Positions 43,907 through 53,963 of a stretch of DNA of 64,000 bases are shown one piece after another. Below the pieces are notes generated by a model, which worked only from the letters and a program-made list of their open reading frames with translations, was not told where the DNA came from and did not search any database. Numbering within the stretch: position 1 is the first letter of the stretch; each line of letters opens with the position of its first letter. The DNA is from CAXBMB01 sp052078155 (lineage in GTDB: Bacteria; Pseudomonadota; Alphaproteobacteria; Kiloniellales; DSM-21159), in NCBI GenBank assembly GCA_052078155.1, contig JBQJBP010000004.1:191586-255585 (forward strand), read 5' to 3'. The position numbers and the translations under genes were made by a program.

Positions 43907-45026
43907 TTAGGCCTCTGCGCCGTCGCTGCCGACGATTTTCTGGGCGAGAGAGGCTTCCAGATAATCGTCCAGATCGCCATCCAGCACGCCCTGGGCGTTG
44001 CCCTTTTCCACGCCGGTGCGCAGGTCCTTGACCATCTGGTAGGGCTGCAGCACGTAGGAGCGGATCTGGTGCCCCCAGGCGATGTCGGTCTTGGCAGAAT
44101 GTTCTGCGGCTGCCGCCTCCTCACGCCGTTTCAGCTCCGCCTCATAGAGCCGGGCTTTCAGCATGGACATGGCCGTCGCACGGTTCTTGTGCTGGGAGCG
44201 GTCGTTCTGACACTGCACCACAATACCGGTGGGCTCGTGGGTGATACGCACCGCAGAGTCCGTCCGGTTGACGTGCTGTCCCCCCGCGCCGGAGGCCCGA
44301 TAGGTGTCAATGCGCAGGTCCTTGTCTTCGATCTCAATGTCGATGGAGTCATCGATCACCGGCGAAACCAGCACGGAAGAAAAGGAGGTGTGGCGGCGGG
44401 CCTGGGAGTCAAAAGGCGAAATGCGCACCAGGCGATGCACCCCGGCCTCGCTTTTCAGCCAGCCATAGGCATTGTGGCCCTTGATCTGCAGGGTGGCGGA
44501 CTTGATCCCGGCTTCTTCCCCCGGGCTTTCTTCCATGAAGTCCACCTTGTAGCCGTGCTGTTCCGCCCAGCGGGTGTACATGCGCAGCAGGATCTGTGAC
44601 CAGTCCTGGGCTTCTGTTCCGCCAGCACCGGAGTTCACCTCCAGAAAGCAGTCATTGCCATCGGCCTCGCCGGACAGCAGGCTTTCCAGCTGCCGCTTGT
44701 CGACTTCCTTCTTCAGGCCGTCGAGCAGCTCTTCGGCTTCCGTGACCGTTTCGGCGTCGTCCTCGGCCTCGCCCATTTCAATCAGGGTCAGGGCATCATC
44801 CAGATCCCCTTCCAGCTTTTTGTAGCTGTTGAGGTTGCTTTCCAGCGTGCCGCGTTCGCGCATCAGGGCCTGGGCCTTGCTGGCGTCATCCCACAGCGTC
44901 GGGTCTTCGGACAGGGCGTTGAGTTCTTCTAGGCGTTTGACTGAGACATCCCAGTCAAAGATGCCTCCTCAGCAGGGCCAACGAGCTTCTGATCTCGTCA
45001 ACCACCGCCTGGGTTTCTGCGCGCAT
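43907..45026 (-). CDS. prfB: peptide chain release factor 2, with programmed +1 frameshift
   Basis: RF2 ends translation at UGA and UAA. The stop-recognition tripeptide SPF lies in VRISPFDSQ and the peptidyl-hydrolysis GGQ in GAGGQHVNRTD. The protein is in two frames: codons 1-23 run from the ATG at 45026 to an in-frame TGA at 44955-44957 (AGGAGG CAT CTT TGA C); a +1 shift at CTT continues with DWDVSVKRLEEL to the stop at 43907, giving about 372 aa. A single-frame annotation would start falsely at 44863. Gene order prfB-mrcA-amiC-rne is conserved in alphaproteobacteria. Confidence 0.95.
44954..44969 (-). promoter_or_regulatory. prfB: prfB frameshift site (CTT TGA C with upstream SD)
   Basis: On the - strand AGGAGG (44964-44969) lies three bases before CTTTGAC (44954-44960). 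This is the classic autoregulatory site: low RF2 lets the ribosome pause at TGA and slip +1. Confidence 0.95.
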
Positions 45027-45268
45027 GGGCAATTGCTCCGGGGCCTGTCAAAGGCCAGTTCATTGGGCGTCTGTTCTGTCGAGTCCGGGGTGGGCTGGCA
45101 GGGGCAGAGCCGAAGTTTTTCAGCGGCCTCGCTTATAGCCAAGCACCGGCGAAGAGGCAAAACTTTTCAAAGCGATCCAAGAGCATGACGGATTTGACCG
45201 GCAGCGCCTGGTGCCAGACGTCCCGCCGTGACTCCCCCGCCTCTGGACGAGAAAGTCCGCCTTGCCGG

Positions 45269-47716
45269 TCAGTAGATACCGCTGCCGGTGGAGGGGGCTG
45301 CGGGCTGACCCGAGGTGGGGTCATAACCCCCGTCCAGCAACTGCGGCTCAGCCGAGGGTTCATTGTCCGGTTCAAAAGCTTCCCAGATGATGCCCCGATC
45401 GCCCTGACGGGCAGGCTTGCCGGTGGCGTGCACCACCCTGACCAGATGAATGTCTTTGGGAATGCGGAAAGGTGTGGCCGGGGCGTCTTTCAAGGCATCG
45501 GCCATGAAGTCGCGCCAGATGGGGGCCGCCACGGCAGAGCCGCTTTCCGGCCGGGCCATGGTGCGGGGCGTATCAAAGCCCACGTAGACGCCCACAGCCA
45601 GGTCGGGAGAAAAGCCGACGAACCAGGCATCGCGGTAATCGTTGGTGGTGCCGGTCTTGCCTGCCAGCGGCTTGCCGACGGCGGCAATCTTGCGGCCTGT
45701 GCCCCGCAGCACCACCCCTTCCAGCATGGAGACGATCTGGTAGGCGTTGGCCGGATTGGTCACTTCCTTGCGCAGGTCCGGCAGGGCCCGGGGGCCACCG
45801 CCGCCATAGCTTTCCACCTGACAGCCGACGCAGTCCCGTCCGTCATGGCGGAAAATGGTGCGGCCATGACGGTCCTGCACCCGATCCACCAGGCTGGGGG
45901 TGATTTCCTTGCCGCCGTTCACAAACATGGCATAGGCCGTGGTCATCTGCATCAGGGTGACTTCCCCCGCCCCCAGCGTAAAGGAGAGCGATGGCACCTG
46001 ACCGCGCCGGATCACCTTAAAGCGGTCCGCCGTATCCACCACCTTGTCCAGCCCGACGGTCTGGGCCAGGCGGATGGTCATCAGGTTCCGGGACTTTTCC
46101 AGACCGATGCGCATGGGCGTGGGCCCATAAAACTTCTTGGTGTAGTTGGCCGGCTTCCACTTGCCCAGCCCTTCGCCCTGGTCGATCACAAAGGGCGCAT
46201 CCAGCACCAGTGTGGAGGGGGTAAAGCCCTCCTCCAGAGCGGACAGGTAAACAAAGGGCTTGAAGGAGGATCCGGGCTGGCGCAGGGCCTGTGTGGTCCG
46301 GTTGAACTGGCTGTCGGCATAGGAAAAACCGCCGCTCATGGCCAGCACGCGCCCGGTATGAGGGTCCAGTGCCACCAGACCGCCGTCCACGTTGGGGATC
46401 TGGCGCAGGCCATAGCTGCCCTCAGGATAGGGCTTGGTCTCACCGTTTTTGTCCGGGGCCGTTTCGCTGACCGGCTGAACCAGAATCAAGTCGCCTTCAC
46501 TCAGCACCTGGGCAGCGGTTTTCGGGCGAGGCCCCACCTTCTGCTTTTTCAGGGTTTCCCGGGCCCAACGCAGCTCGGCAAAGGGGATTTCCCCGCGCGA
46601 GCCATCCGGCAAGCCGATCTCTGCGGTTTTCTTGCGCACCGCCAGCACCAGCCCCAGCTGCCAATCCATGGCAGCGGCCGCCTCCGGCAGTTTCTGTTCT
46701 TTCAGCTGAGCCTGCCAGTCCCCTTCCATGCCCAGGTTGGCCAGCGGGCCGCGATAGCCGTGGCGGCGGTCATAGGCCACCAGCCCCCTGCGCAGCGCCT
46801 TATCGGCAGCCAGCTGCATGGCCGGATCCAGGGTGGTGCGGACGGACAGGCCGCCTTCATAGAGTTTATCTTCGCCGTATTCCTGTACCAGCCAGCGCCG
46901 GACCTCCTCAGCAAAGTGGTCGGCGGAGGCCACTTCCGTGGCATCGCGGCTGCGGATCACCAGCGGCTGACTGCGGGCCTGGGTGGCATCTGCGGTGGAA
47001 ATCTTGCCGTCTTCTTCCATGCGACCGATGACCCAGTTGCGCCGGATCACCGCGGCCTCGTGCTTGCGCACCGGATGGTAGTTGTTGGGCGCTTTGGGCA
47101 GGGCAGCCAGATAGGCCACCTCTTCAATGCTCAGTTCATCCAGCGAGCGGTTGAAGTAGTTCAAAGCCGCCGCCGCCACCCCGTAGGAGCCATAGCCCAG
47201 ATAGATTTCGTTCAGATAGAGCTCCAGCAAGCGGTCTTTGCTGAAGGCCTGTTCCAGACGGAAAGCCAGAATGGCCTCTTTGATCTTGCGCTCGTACGAC
47301 ACCTCATTGGTCAGCAGGAAGTTCTTGGCCACCTGCTGGGTGATGGTGGAAGCCCCCACCAGACGGCGACCGGAACCGATGTTGGCCAGGTTGGTGACAA
47401 TCGCCCGCGCCAGTCCTTTGAAATCGATGCCTGGGTGCTCATAGAAGCTTTTGTCTTCAGCCGACAGGAAGGCATTAATCACCCGGGGCGGCATGGCTTC
47501 GATGGGGACAAAGACCCGTTTTTGCGTTGCGTACTCTGCCAGCAAACGCCCGTCTCCGGCGTGTACGCGGGTGACGGTGGGCGGTTCATACCCGGCAAGC
47601 TGCTTGTAGTCGGGCAGGGTCTGGCCATAGCTCCAGGCCAGATAGCCCAGCCCCGCCGCGCCGATCAGGCCGCCCAGAATGCACAAAGAAAAAGCAATTA
47701 AGATGAAACGCATCAT
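45269..47716 (-). CDS. mrcA: penicillin-binding protein 1A (bifunctional transglycosylase/transpeptidase)
   Basis: 815 aa. One N-terminal membrane helix (residues 3-30) is followed by the GT51 transglycosylase domain with the catalytic Glu in FLSAEDKSFYEHPG and the GASTITQQVAKN motif. The transpeptidase domain has the Ser nucleophile in PGSSFKPF, KSRN as the SxN motif, and KTGTTNDYRDAW. An OB-like insert lies between the domains, as in class A PBPs of this type. It polymerises and cross-links peptidoglycan in the periplasm. It sits between amiC (upstream) and prfB (downstream), all on the - strand. Confidence 0.95.
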   Translation of the reverse strand: MMRFILIAFSLCILGGLIGAAGLGYLAWSYGQTLPDYKQLAGYEPPTVTRVHAGDGRLLAEYATQKRVFVPIEAMPPRVINAFLSAEDKSFYEHPGIDFKGLARAIVTNLANIGSGRRLVGASTITQQVAKNFLLTNEVSYERKIKEAILAFRLEQAFSKDRLLELYLNEIYLGYGSYGVAAAALNYFNRSLDELSIEEVAYLAALPKAPNNYHPVRKHEAAVIRRNWVIGRMEEDGKISTADATQARSQPLVIRSRDATEVASADHFAEEVRRWLVQEYGEDKLYEGGLSVRTTLDPAMQLAADKALRRGLVAYDRRHGYRGPLANLGMEGDWQAQLKEQKLPEAAAAMDWQLGLVLAVRKKTAEIGLPDGSRGEIPFAELRWARETLKKQKVGPRPKTAAQVLSEGDLILVQPVSETAPDKNGETKPYPEGSYGLRQIPNVDGGLVALDPHTGRVLAMSGGFSYADSQFNRTTQALRQPGSSFKPFVYLSALEEGFTPSTLVLDAPFVIDQGEGLGKWKPANYTKKFYGPTPMRIGLEKSRNLMTIRLAQTVGLDKVVDTADRFKVIRRGQVPSLSFTLGAGEVTLMQMTTAYAMFVNGGKEITPSLVDRVQDRHGRTIFRHDGRDCVGCQVESYGGGGPRALPDLRKEVTNPANAYQIVSMLEGVVLRGTGRKIAAVGKPLAGKTGTTNDYRDAWFVGFSPDLAVGVYVGFDTPRTMARPESGSAVAAPIWRDFMADALKDAPATPFRIPKDIHLVRVVHATGKPARQGDRGIIWEAFEPDNEPSAEPQLLDGGYDPTSGQPAAPSTGSGIY

Positions 47717-48128
47717 GCCCGAACAAGGAGCCTTTATCTGTCTGCCTGCCAGCTGATCGCGGCAGCAGTCCCATCCCCTAACTCATAAGGATGCGACCAA
47801 ATTTGCCCATAAGCTCTTGTAGCTATAGCAATTTTTCGCACCAGGAGGAAAGCGTCCCTGACCTGGCAGGCGCCATTTCCTGTGGACAGGGCCCCGGCAG
47901 CACCAGCAAAACCTCTGGTCCACCAGCCCAGCTGCACAACAGCCCCCTGGCTCAGCCGCAAAGCAAACCCGGGCCAAAGGCCAATCCACATGCAAAGGGC
48001 GCAGGCAGGAGAACCGGCGCCCGCGCCCCGTCACGTTCCGGGTCTAACAGCAAACTGCAACAGAATTATGGCAGGAAAAACGGCTTGTCGTTCTTGGATA
48101 AAAGGGGGTGCCGTCCCTCACCGCCAAC
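47717..48128. other. intergenic region between amiC and mrcA
   Basis: 412 bp, expected to hold the mrcA promoter. ORFs on the + strand here have no gene-like features. No repeat or RNA structure stands out. Confidence 0.35.
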
Positions 48129-49337
48129 TCAGTTGCTGCGCTGGGCCTGCTGAACTTTGAAGAAGCGATCGATGGAGGCCGCGATGATGCGGGAGATTTT
48201 CGTTTTGTGGCTGCGGGACAGCAGGATCTTCTCCTCCTGAGGATTGGTCATATAGCCAATCTCAAAAAGCACGGAGGGGATGGAAGCGGACTTCAAGACT
48301 GCAAAGCCTGCCTGTCGGTGAGGTTTGCCCAAGGTGGCCACCTTCTGCCGCTGCAGACTTTGCACCAATTGGCCGGCATAGACGCTGGAGAGGTTCATGG
48401 TTTCCCGCTGGGCCAGATCGATCAGGATCTGAGAAACCACTTCGGTCTGACTGCTGAGATCCACACCGGCGATCAGATCCACCTTGTTTTCTTTGGCCGC
48501 CAGCGCTTCAGCCTCTTTATCCGAGGCCTTCTCAGACAGGGTGTAAACCGATGCCCCGCGGATCTTGCGGGTTGGATGGGTGTTGGCGTGCAGGGAGATA
48601 AAAAGGTCCCCTTCGGCCTGCTCGGCAATGGCGATGCGGTCCCGCAAGGCAATGAAGCGGTCTTCCTTGCGGGTCAGCACAACCCGATATCCGCCCAGCT
48701 TCTCCAGTTCTTCCTTCACCGATTTGGCATAGGCCAGGGTCACCCGCTTTTCGTACATGCCGCTGACACCGAGGGCCCCCGGATCCACCCCGCCATGCCC
48801 GGCGTCCAGTACAATGGTCGGACGCAGATCCACCCCTTTGGGTTTCGGGGCGGACAGACGCACAGACGGCAACTGGGCCTTGGACTCCAGCGCCTGACCT
48901 ATCTGTGCCAGGAATGTGGCCCGGTCCACGGTCTCAAGGTCCACCACCAGGCGGTATCCCTTGTCATCACGCGGGTCTATGACAAAAGCACTTTTGACCT
49001 TTGTGGGTTCTGTTACATCCAGAACCACCCGGCTGGTGCCCGGCGTAAAGAGGCCATACCGCAGTGCGGATATCATGCCTTTGCCCGCAGACTGGCCTTC
49101 CCGCTGGGACCAGTCCAGTTCCGGCAGATCGATGACCACCCGATAAGGGTCGGCCAAAGTGAAAATGCGATAGGCAGGCGCTTCGCTCATTTCCAGCACA
49201 AAGCGCGTCTTGTCACTGTGCTGACCGATGCGCACGTCCGACACCACCGGACGCGCCCAGCTGTCTTCAGCCGGAAACAGCCAAAGCAAAGCAAGCAACA
49301 AGAAAACTGTGCTGATACTTTTGCGCATCATCCCCAT
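48129..49337 (-). CDS. amiC: N-acetylmuramoyl-L-alanine amidase (AMIN + Amidase_3)
   Basis: 402 aa from the ATG at 49337. A signal peptide (TVFLLLALLWLFPAEDSWA) is followed by an AMIN domain (TRFVLEMSEAPAYRIF) that targets the cell wall, then an Amidase_3 domain. The zinc ligands are in LDAGHGGVDPGA, the Glu in YEKRVTLAYA, and FISLHANTH. A C-terminal catalytic Glu is in VLFEIGYMTN. It cleaves the stem peptide from MurNAc, usually at division. It lies in the rne-amiC-mrcA-prfB order. Confidence 0.95.
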   Translation of the reverse strand: MGMMRKSISTVFLLLALLWLFPAEDSWARPVVSDVRIGQHSDKTRFVLEMSEAPAYRIFTLADPYRVVIDLPELDWSQREGQSAGKGMISALRYGLFTPGTSRVVLDVTEPTKVKSAFVIDPRDDKGYRLVVDLETVDRATFLAQIGQALESKAQLPSVRLSAPKPKGVDLRPTIVLDAGHGGVDPGALGVSGMYEKRVTLAYAKSVKEELEKLGGYRVVLTRKEDRFIALRDRIAIAEQAEGDLFISLHANTHPTRKIRGASVYTLSEKASDKEAEALAAKENKVDLIAGVDLSSQTEVVSQILIDLAQRETMNLSSVYAGQLVQSLQRQKVATLGKPHRQAGFAVLKSASIPSVLFEIGYMTNPQEEKILLSRSHKTKISRIIAASIDRFFKVQQAQRSN

Positions 49338-49418
49338 CTTCAGGCCTCTGACGAACCGCTTGCCAGCCCACACCTACTTAGTCTGACGGGCTGACAGTCT
49401 CTGTCGATCGGACAGCGC

Positions 49419-49583
49419 TCATCGTCCAAAGGATCTCAGCGTCTCTTTCACAGCTCCTTGTCGGACCCGGAAAGACCAATCTGGTCCCAAACCCGCACTG
49501 TCGAGCACAGTCGCAGCCACGTTGCTACTCAATAGAGGGGCGTCCCCCTGCCTTTCAAGAGGCAATAGCACGGAAAACGCCAT
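49419..49583 (-). CDS. possible 54-residue protein, weak support
   Basis: ATG with an AAGGGA motif 9 bases upstream and an A/T-rich region behind it; the protein MAFSVLLPLERQ...LRSFGR has ordinary composition but no recognised feature. It lies just upstream of amiC in the same direction. It could equally be leader sequence. Confidence 0.25.
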   Translation of the reverse strand: MAFSVLLPLERQGDAPLLSSNVAATVLDSAGLGPDWSFRVRQGAVKETLRSFGR

Positions 49584-50481
49584 AGATATACTTCCCTTAC
49601 AAAAAGATAACACAAAATATGGTAAAAATCGGGCAGCGCGACAGGGGAGACAGAGCCCGCCACCACACCGCGGCGGTGCAAAGCCGGATCCGGAAAACCG
49701 CCGAACAGCCGGTGAGGCTCTCTGCCTCAGTCCAGAGAGAGCCCTGAAGGGAAAATGCGCTGCCATACGTCTAAAACATTGTAGTATCGGGAATTGCAGC
49801 TTATTTTAACGTTACCTAAATCCCGCGTGCGCCCAGGCGACTCGCGGAAAAGGCTTGATCCACCCCGGAAGGGGCGCCGGAAATGAAGCTTTGCTGGACG
49901 GATACGACAGGTTGTCGCGCCGGTCAGCTGACCTTCTTCAAGGGCGCCGCCGGGAGAATGGGAAAAGCCGGTTAGGCCAAAAATTTTTCATCTGTACCAC
50001 TTGTGTACAGAGCACCTCACGTAAGCGCCCCACAAGCAAAGTGCGGGATGACTTTTCCAGCTTCCGGATGCGAACAGGCAAAGGAAGCCCAACCCAGACC
50101 CGGCGGAACTCTGCTGGGAAAAGATCAAGACGGCGGCACGAGGCCCTATAAGAACAAGGGCAAACGCTTCGGGCCGCAAAGACAGATTGGTTTTCAGATC
50201 CGGCTCGCCGGATCGCTTTACGCCAGATCCGGTTTTCCGGATCGCCAAACAACAAGGGTGACCCGAGCGGTTGTGCGCCATGACAGGCGCAGGCCGTCAT
50301 TACGACACTTGCACCACAAAAGATGCACGTCGACGACGGCAGGACATCGCTAAAGATACCAACAACCAGCTCAGGACCCGATCCATGATCACTCAAACAC
50401 CTAAGATCTTCGCGCCGCCCGGTGAGGGACTGCTTTGCCAGTTCCCGCTCGAGGCTGAGCGCGGGCTGGAGTATCCCATTA
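49584..50481 (+). promoter_or_regulatory. rne upstream region with tandem hairpins
   Basis: About 900 bp without a convincing gene before rne. Two hairpins with the same stem lie 240-285 bp before the ATG: GATCCGGC/GCCGGATC at 50197-50214 and GATCCGG-TTTT-CCGGATC at 50226-50243. In E. coli, rne has a long structured 5' UTR that RNase E cuts to control its own level; these hairpins could serve the same end, which is inference. An A/T-rich possible promoter lies at about 49780-49820. Confidence 0.4.
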
Positions 50482-53400
50482 ATGGCAAAACGTATGTTGA
50501 TCGATGCCACCCACCCGGAAGAAACCCGGGTTGTGGTGGTCAACGGTACCAGAGTCGAAGAGTTTGATTACGAATCGAGCAATAAGGCCCAGGTAAAAGG
50601 TAACATCTATCTCGCCAAAATCACCCGCGTGGAGCCGTCGCTTCAGGCGGCGTTTGTAGAGTATGGCGGCAACCGCCACGGCTTTCTGCCGTTCAGCGAA
50701 ATCCATCCGGACTACTACCGCATTCCCATTGCCGACCGCGAAGCGCTGCTTGCGGAAGAAGAGGAGATTCGGCGCGCCGAAGAGGCTGCCCGCTCCCAGC
50801 GGGAAGAAGAGGATGATCTGGAAGATGCCGACGACAACGGTCGCCTGACCGATGTGGAAAGCGACCAGGCCGTTTCCGAAGTTCACGAGCCCAATGATCC
50901 GGACGACGACAGCGTCAGCAGCGACGATGCAGACAGCGCCGGGGAAACGGCTGCGGATACGGATGCTGAACCGGCTTCGGAATCAGATGATGAGGCCAGT
51001 GAAGACGCACCGCAGGACACAGATGCCCTATCGCAAGACGCTGCTGATGAAGGTGCTCAGACATCTGAAGACGATACAACAGGCAACGACGATGCCGATC
51101 TGCCTGCCACCGCGCTGACCGACAGCACTGAAGAGGCTGATGGCGACGACCGGGTGGACACAGCCGATGCGGCCCTGATCGACGACGCCACCGCAGGTGA
51201 AAGCCAGGCTTCGGAAGACCAGGACAGCGCAGATCAGGCTGCTGAAGAGGGCGCGGCTCCGGAAGGTCACGATGTTGTCGGCGACACGGTAGATCCGGCA
51301 GAAGCAGACAAGATCGACGCCGGGGAAAGCCTGGCTGCAGAAGAAGGGCAGGCTGAAGACGACAGCCAGGGCGACGACAACCGCTCTGAGGGTCGTGGCC
51401 GAGGCCGCCGTCGCCGCCGCCGTGGCGGCTCTGGCAAAGCGGCTCGCGCGTCTGTTGCCGCCATTCAGGAAGAAGTCGAAACCAGCGCTGAAAGCACGGA
51501 AGATCTGGACGACGTCGCCCGACGCCGGGCCCGCCTGATGCGCCGCTACAAAATCCAGGAAGTGATCAAACGCCGCCAGGTGTTGTTGATCCAGGTGACC
51601 AAGGAAGAGCGCGGAAATAAGGGCGCTGCCCTTACCACCTATCTCTCCCTGGCTGGTCGTTATTGCGTTTTGATGCCCAACACCGCCAAAGGGGGCGGCA
51701 TCAGCCGGAAGATCTCCAATGTAAACGATCGCCGTCGCCTGAAGACTGTGCTGAACGACCTGGACATCGTCGACGGCATGGCAGTGATCGTGCGCACCGC
51801 CGGCAGCCAGCGCACCAAAACGGAAATTCGCCGTGACTATGAGTACCTGCTGCGCTTGTGGAACGACATCCGCAACCGGACCATGGAATCTGTCGCGCCC
51901 AGCCTGATCCATGAAGAAGCAGACCTGATCAAGCGCTGCGTGCGTGACCTCTATTCCCGTGAGATGGACGAGGTGCTGGTGGAAGGTGAGGCCGGTCACA
52001 AGGCCGCCAAATCCTACATGCGCATGCTGACACCCAGTCATGCCAAGCACGTCAAGCTTTACAGCAATCCCTCTATGCCGCTGTTCCACAAGTTCCGGGT
52101 GGAAGAGCAGCTCAACGCCATGCATGCCACCACGGTAACTTTGCGATCCGGTGGCTCCATTGTGCTGAACCAGACCGAAGCGCTGGTGGCCATCGACGTG
52201 AACTCCGGCAAAGCCACACGCGAACGGCACATCGAAACCACTGCTTTGAAGACCAATCTGGAAGCGGCGGAAGAAGTGGCGCGCCAGCTGCGTCTGCGGG
52301 ATCTGGCCGGGTTGATTGTCATCGACTTCATCGACATGGAAGACCCCAAGCACAACCGCGAGGTTGAGCGGCGCCTGAAGGACTCCATGAAACAGGACCG
52401 CGCCCGCATTCAGTTGGGCCGCATCAGTCCCTTTGGCTTGCTGGAGCTTTCCCGTCAGCGCCTGCGCCCCAGCCTCTTTGAATGGGCAACGGAATCCTGC
52501 TCGGCCTGTAACGGCACCGGTTGGGTTCGCGCCACAGACTCGGCAGCACTGCAGGTTCTGCGGGCCCTGATCGACGAAGCCGTGCGCCGGGGTGCCGGTG
52601 AGATTCAGGTCAAAACCCCGACACGGGTCGCCCTGTATCTGCTGAATGAGAACCGCAGCCAGGTGGTCAGCACCGAACAGCGTTACGGTGTTCAGATCAT
52701 GATCCGGGCTGACGACGACCTGGACGGCCAGGAGTATCAGATCGAACGGCTGTCGTCCGGTCCCCTCACCATCGAAGGCGAGGCGCAGGAAATCAGCGAC
52801 GCCGACGAGGAGGCTGTCGCGGACAGTTCCGACGACCGTGACGGCGAAGAAGAAGGCCGGGGTCGTCGTCGCGACCGCCGAGGCGGCCGCCGTCGCCGCG
52901 GGGACCGCAATGATCGGGGCGATCGGGGCGACCGTGCAGGTCGCAGCGACGAAGGCGCCGAGGATCAGGAAGCCGACGGCACCAGCGAGCAGGACAGCGA
53001 GTCCGCCCGTGGGGATCAGCCAGAGCGTGATGGCGACGAAGGCAACAGCAAACGCCGCCGCCGGGGTAAACGCGGTGGTCGCCGTCGTGGTCGCCGCCGC
53101 GAAGAAGAAAGCAACCAGGATCAGGACAGCCAGGGTGCCGACGGCGCAGATGAGCAGGACAGCCAGGCTGACAGCTCTTCTGAGGGTGAGGATGCACAGG
53201 CTGCTGCAGCTGAACGCAGCGAGAACGCAGAAAGCGTGAGCGAAGCGGTTGCTGAGGCACCGGCTTCTTCCTCCGACACACCGGAAGCTGAAGAAGCCAA
53301 ACCCAAAACCCGTCGTCGCCGGACCCGCCGTAAAACAGAAGACGAGAGTCCTGCTGTTGAAGCTGCTGAGACTGCCGGTTCGGGGGATGCTTCTGCTGAA

Positions 53401-53898
53401 GAAGAAAAGGCAGAAGAAAAACCCAAAACCCGGCGTCGGACACGCAAGAAAGCAGAGCCTGCTGCGGAAGAAACGGCCAGTGAGGCGGAAGGTGAAGAAG
53501 CCCCTGCTCCGCTGACACGTAAACGCCGGACCCGGAAACCCAAAGCGGTGGATATCCCCATCGAAACAGGGACTGAAAACGAAGCCAAGACGGAAGAAAC
53601 GGCTGCGGAAGAGGAAAAACCAAAACCGCGCCGCCGTCGGACCAGCAAGAAGAAAGAGGCGGAAGCCAGTACAGAGGCCGTTCAGGAATCTGCCGCTGAG
53701 GCGTCACCAAAATCAGGGAACGCTGAACCGGATGCCCAGGTTGCCAAGGCTGCTGAACCTGCTGTTGCCTCAGCTCCTGCTGCAGAGTCTTCTGCCGCGC
53801 CGGAAGCAACTGCGGGTGCCTCCGCTCCAGCCGCGTCGACTGAAGACAAGCCAGCCAAACCCCGCCGCAAAGGCTGGTGGAACCGCTTGCTGGAATGA
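50482..53898 (+). CDS. rne: ribonuclease E
   Basis: 1138 aa from the ATG at 50482 (MAKRMLIDATHPEETRVVVV). The S1 domain is split: it begins at residues 35-95 and resumes near 354 (RRYKIQEVIKRRQVLLIQV), with an acidic Asp/Glu insert between that ends in an arginine cluster. The catalytic domain has metal-binding Asp572 (AIDVNSGK) and Asp615 (VIDFIDMED), and the Zn-link Cys673/Cys676 (CSAC). From about residue 770 the C-terminus is disordered, with blocks of RRRR and acidic repeats, which would bind RNA and degradosome partners. It starts mRNA decay and rRNA/tRNA processing. Confidence 0.95.
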   Translation: MAKRMLIDATHPEETRVVVVNGTRVEEFDYESSNKAQVKGNIYLAKITRVEPSLQAAFVEYGGNRHGFLPFSEIHPDYYRIPIADREALLAEEEEIRRAEEAARSQREEEDDLEDADDNGRLTDVESDQAVSEVHEPNDPDDDSVSSDDADSAGETAADTDAEPASESDDEASEDAPQDTDALSQDAADEGAQTSEDDTTGNDDADLPATALTDSTEEADGDDRVDTADAALIDDATAGESQASEDQDSADQAAEEGAAPEGHDVVGDTVDPAEADKIDAGESLAAEEGQAEDDSQGDDNRSEGRGRGRRRRRRGGSGKAARASVAAIQEEVETSAESTEDLDDVARRRARLMRRYKIQEVIKRRQVLLIQVTKEERGNKGAALTTYLSLAGRYCVLMPNTAKGGGISRKISNVNDRRRLKTVLNDLDIVDGMAVIVRTAGSQRTKTEIRRDYEYLLRLWNDIRNRTMESVAPSLIHEEADLIKRCVRDLYSREMDEVLVEGEAGHKAAKSYMRMLTPSHAKHVKLYSNPSMPLFHKFRVEEQLNAMHATTVTLRSGGSIVLNQTEALVAIDVNSGKATRERHIETTALKTNLEAAEEVARQLRLRDLAGLIVIDFIDMEDPKHNREVERRLKDSMKQDRARIQLGRISPFGLLELSRQRLRPSLFEWATESCSACNGTGWVRATDSAALQVLRALIDEAVRRGAGEIQVKTPTRVALYLLNENRSQVVSTEQRYGVQIMIRADDDLDGQEYQIERLSSGPLTIEGEAQEISDADEEAVADSSDDRDGEEEGRGRRRDRRGGRRRRGDRNDRGDRGDRAGRSDEGAEDQEADGTSEQDSESARGDQPERDGDEGNSKRRRRGKRGGRRRGRRREEESNQDQDSQGADGADEQDSQADSSSEGEDAQAAAAERSENAESVSEAVAEAPASSSDTPEAEEAKPKTRRRRTRRKTEDESPAVEAAETAGSGDASAEEEKAEEKPKTRRRTRKKAEPAAEETASEAEGEEAPAPLTRKRRTRKPKAVDIPIETGTENEAKTEETAAEEEKPKPRRRRTSKKKEAEASTEAVQESAAEASPKSGNAEPDAQVAKAAEPAVASAPAAESSAAPEATAGASAPAASTEDKPAKPRRKGWWNRLLE

Positions 53899-53921
53899 TG
53901 CAGACCTGTTGACCAAAGAAA

Positions 53922-53962
53922 CAGAAAGGCCGGAAGAACTTATCTTCCGGCCTTTCTTTTTG
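53922..53962 (+). terminator. Rho-independent terminator of rne
   Basis: AGAAAGGCCGGAAGA and TCTTCCGGCCTTTCT form a 15-bp perfect stem followed by TTTT. It may also serve the converging carbonic anhydrase gene. Confidence 0.92.
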
Positions 53963-53963
53963 C

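Noticed and set aside
45180..45200. Possible fragment of the dispersed palindrome (AGAGCATGACGGATTTGACC)
   Set aside because: Too short and imperfect to call with confidence.
45185..47701. 838-residue ORF on the + strand
   Set aside because: It is the mirror frame of mrcA, which has full catalytic motifs.
47791..48153. 120-residue ORF between mrcA and amiC
   Set aside because: Low-complexity composition, no ribosome-binding site, overlaps the amiC end.
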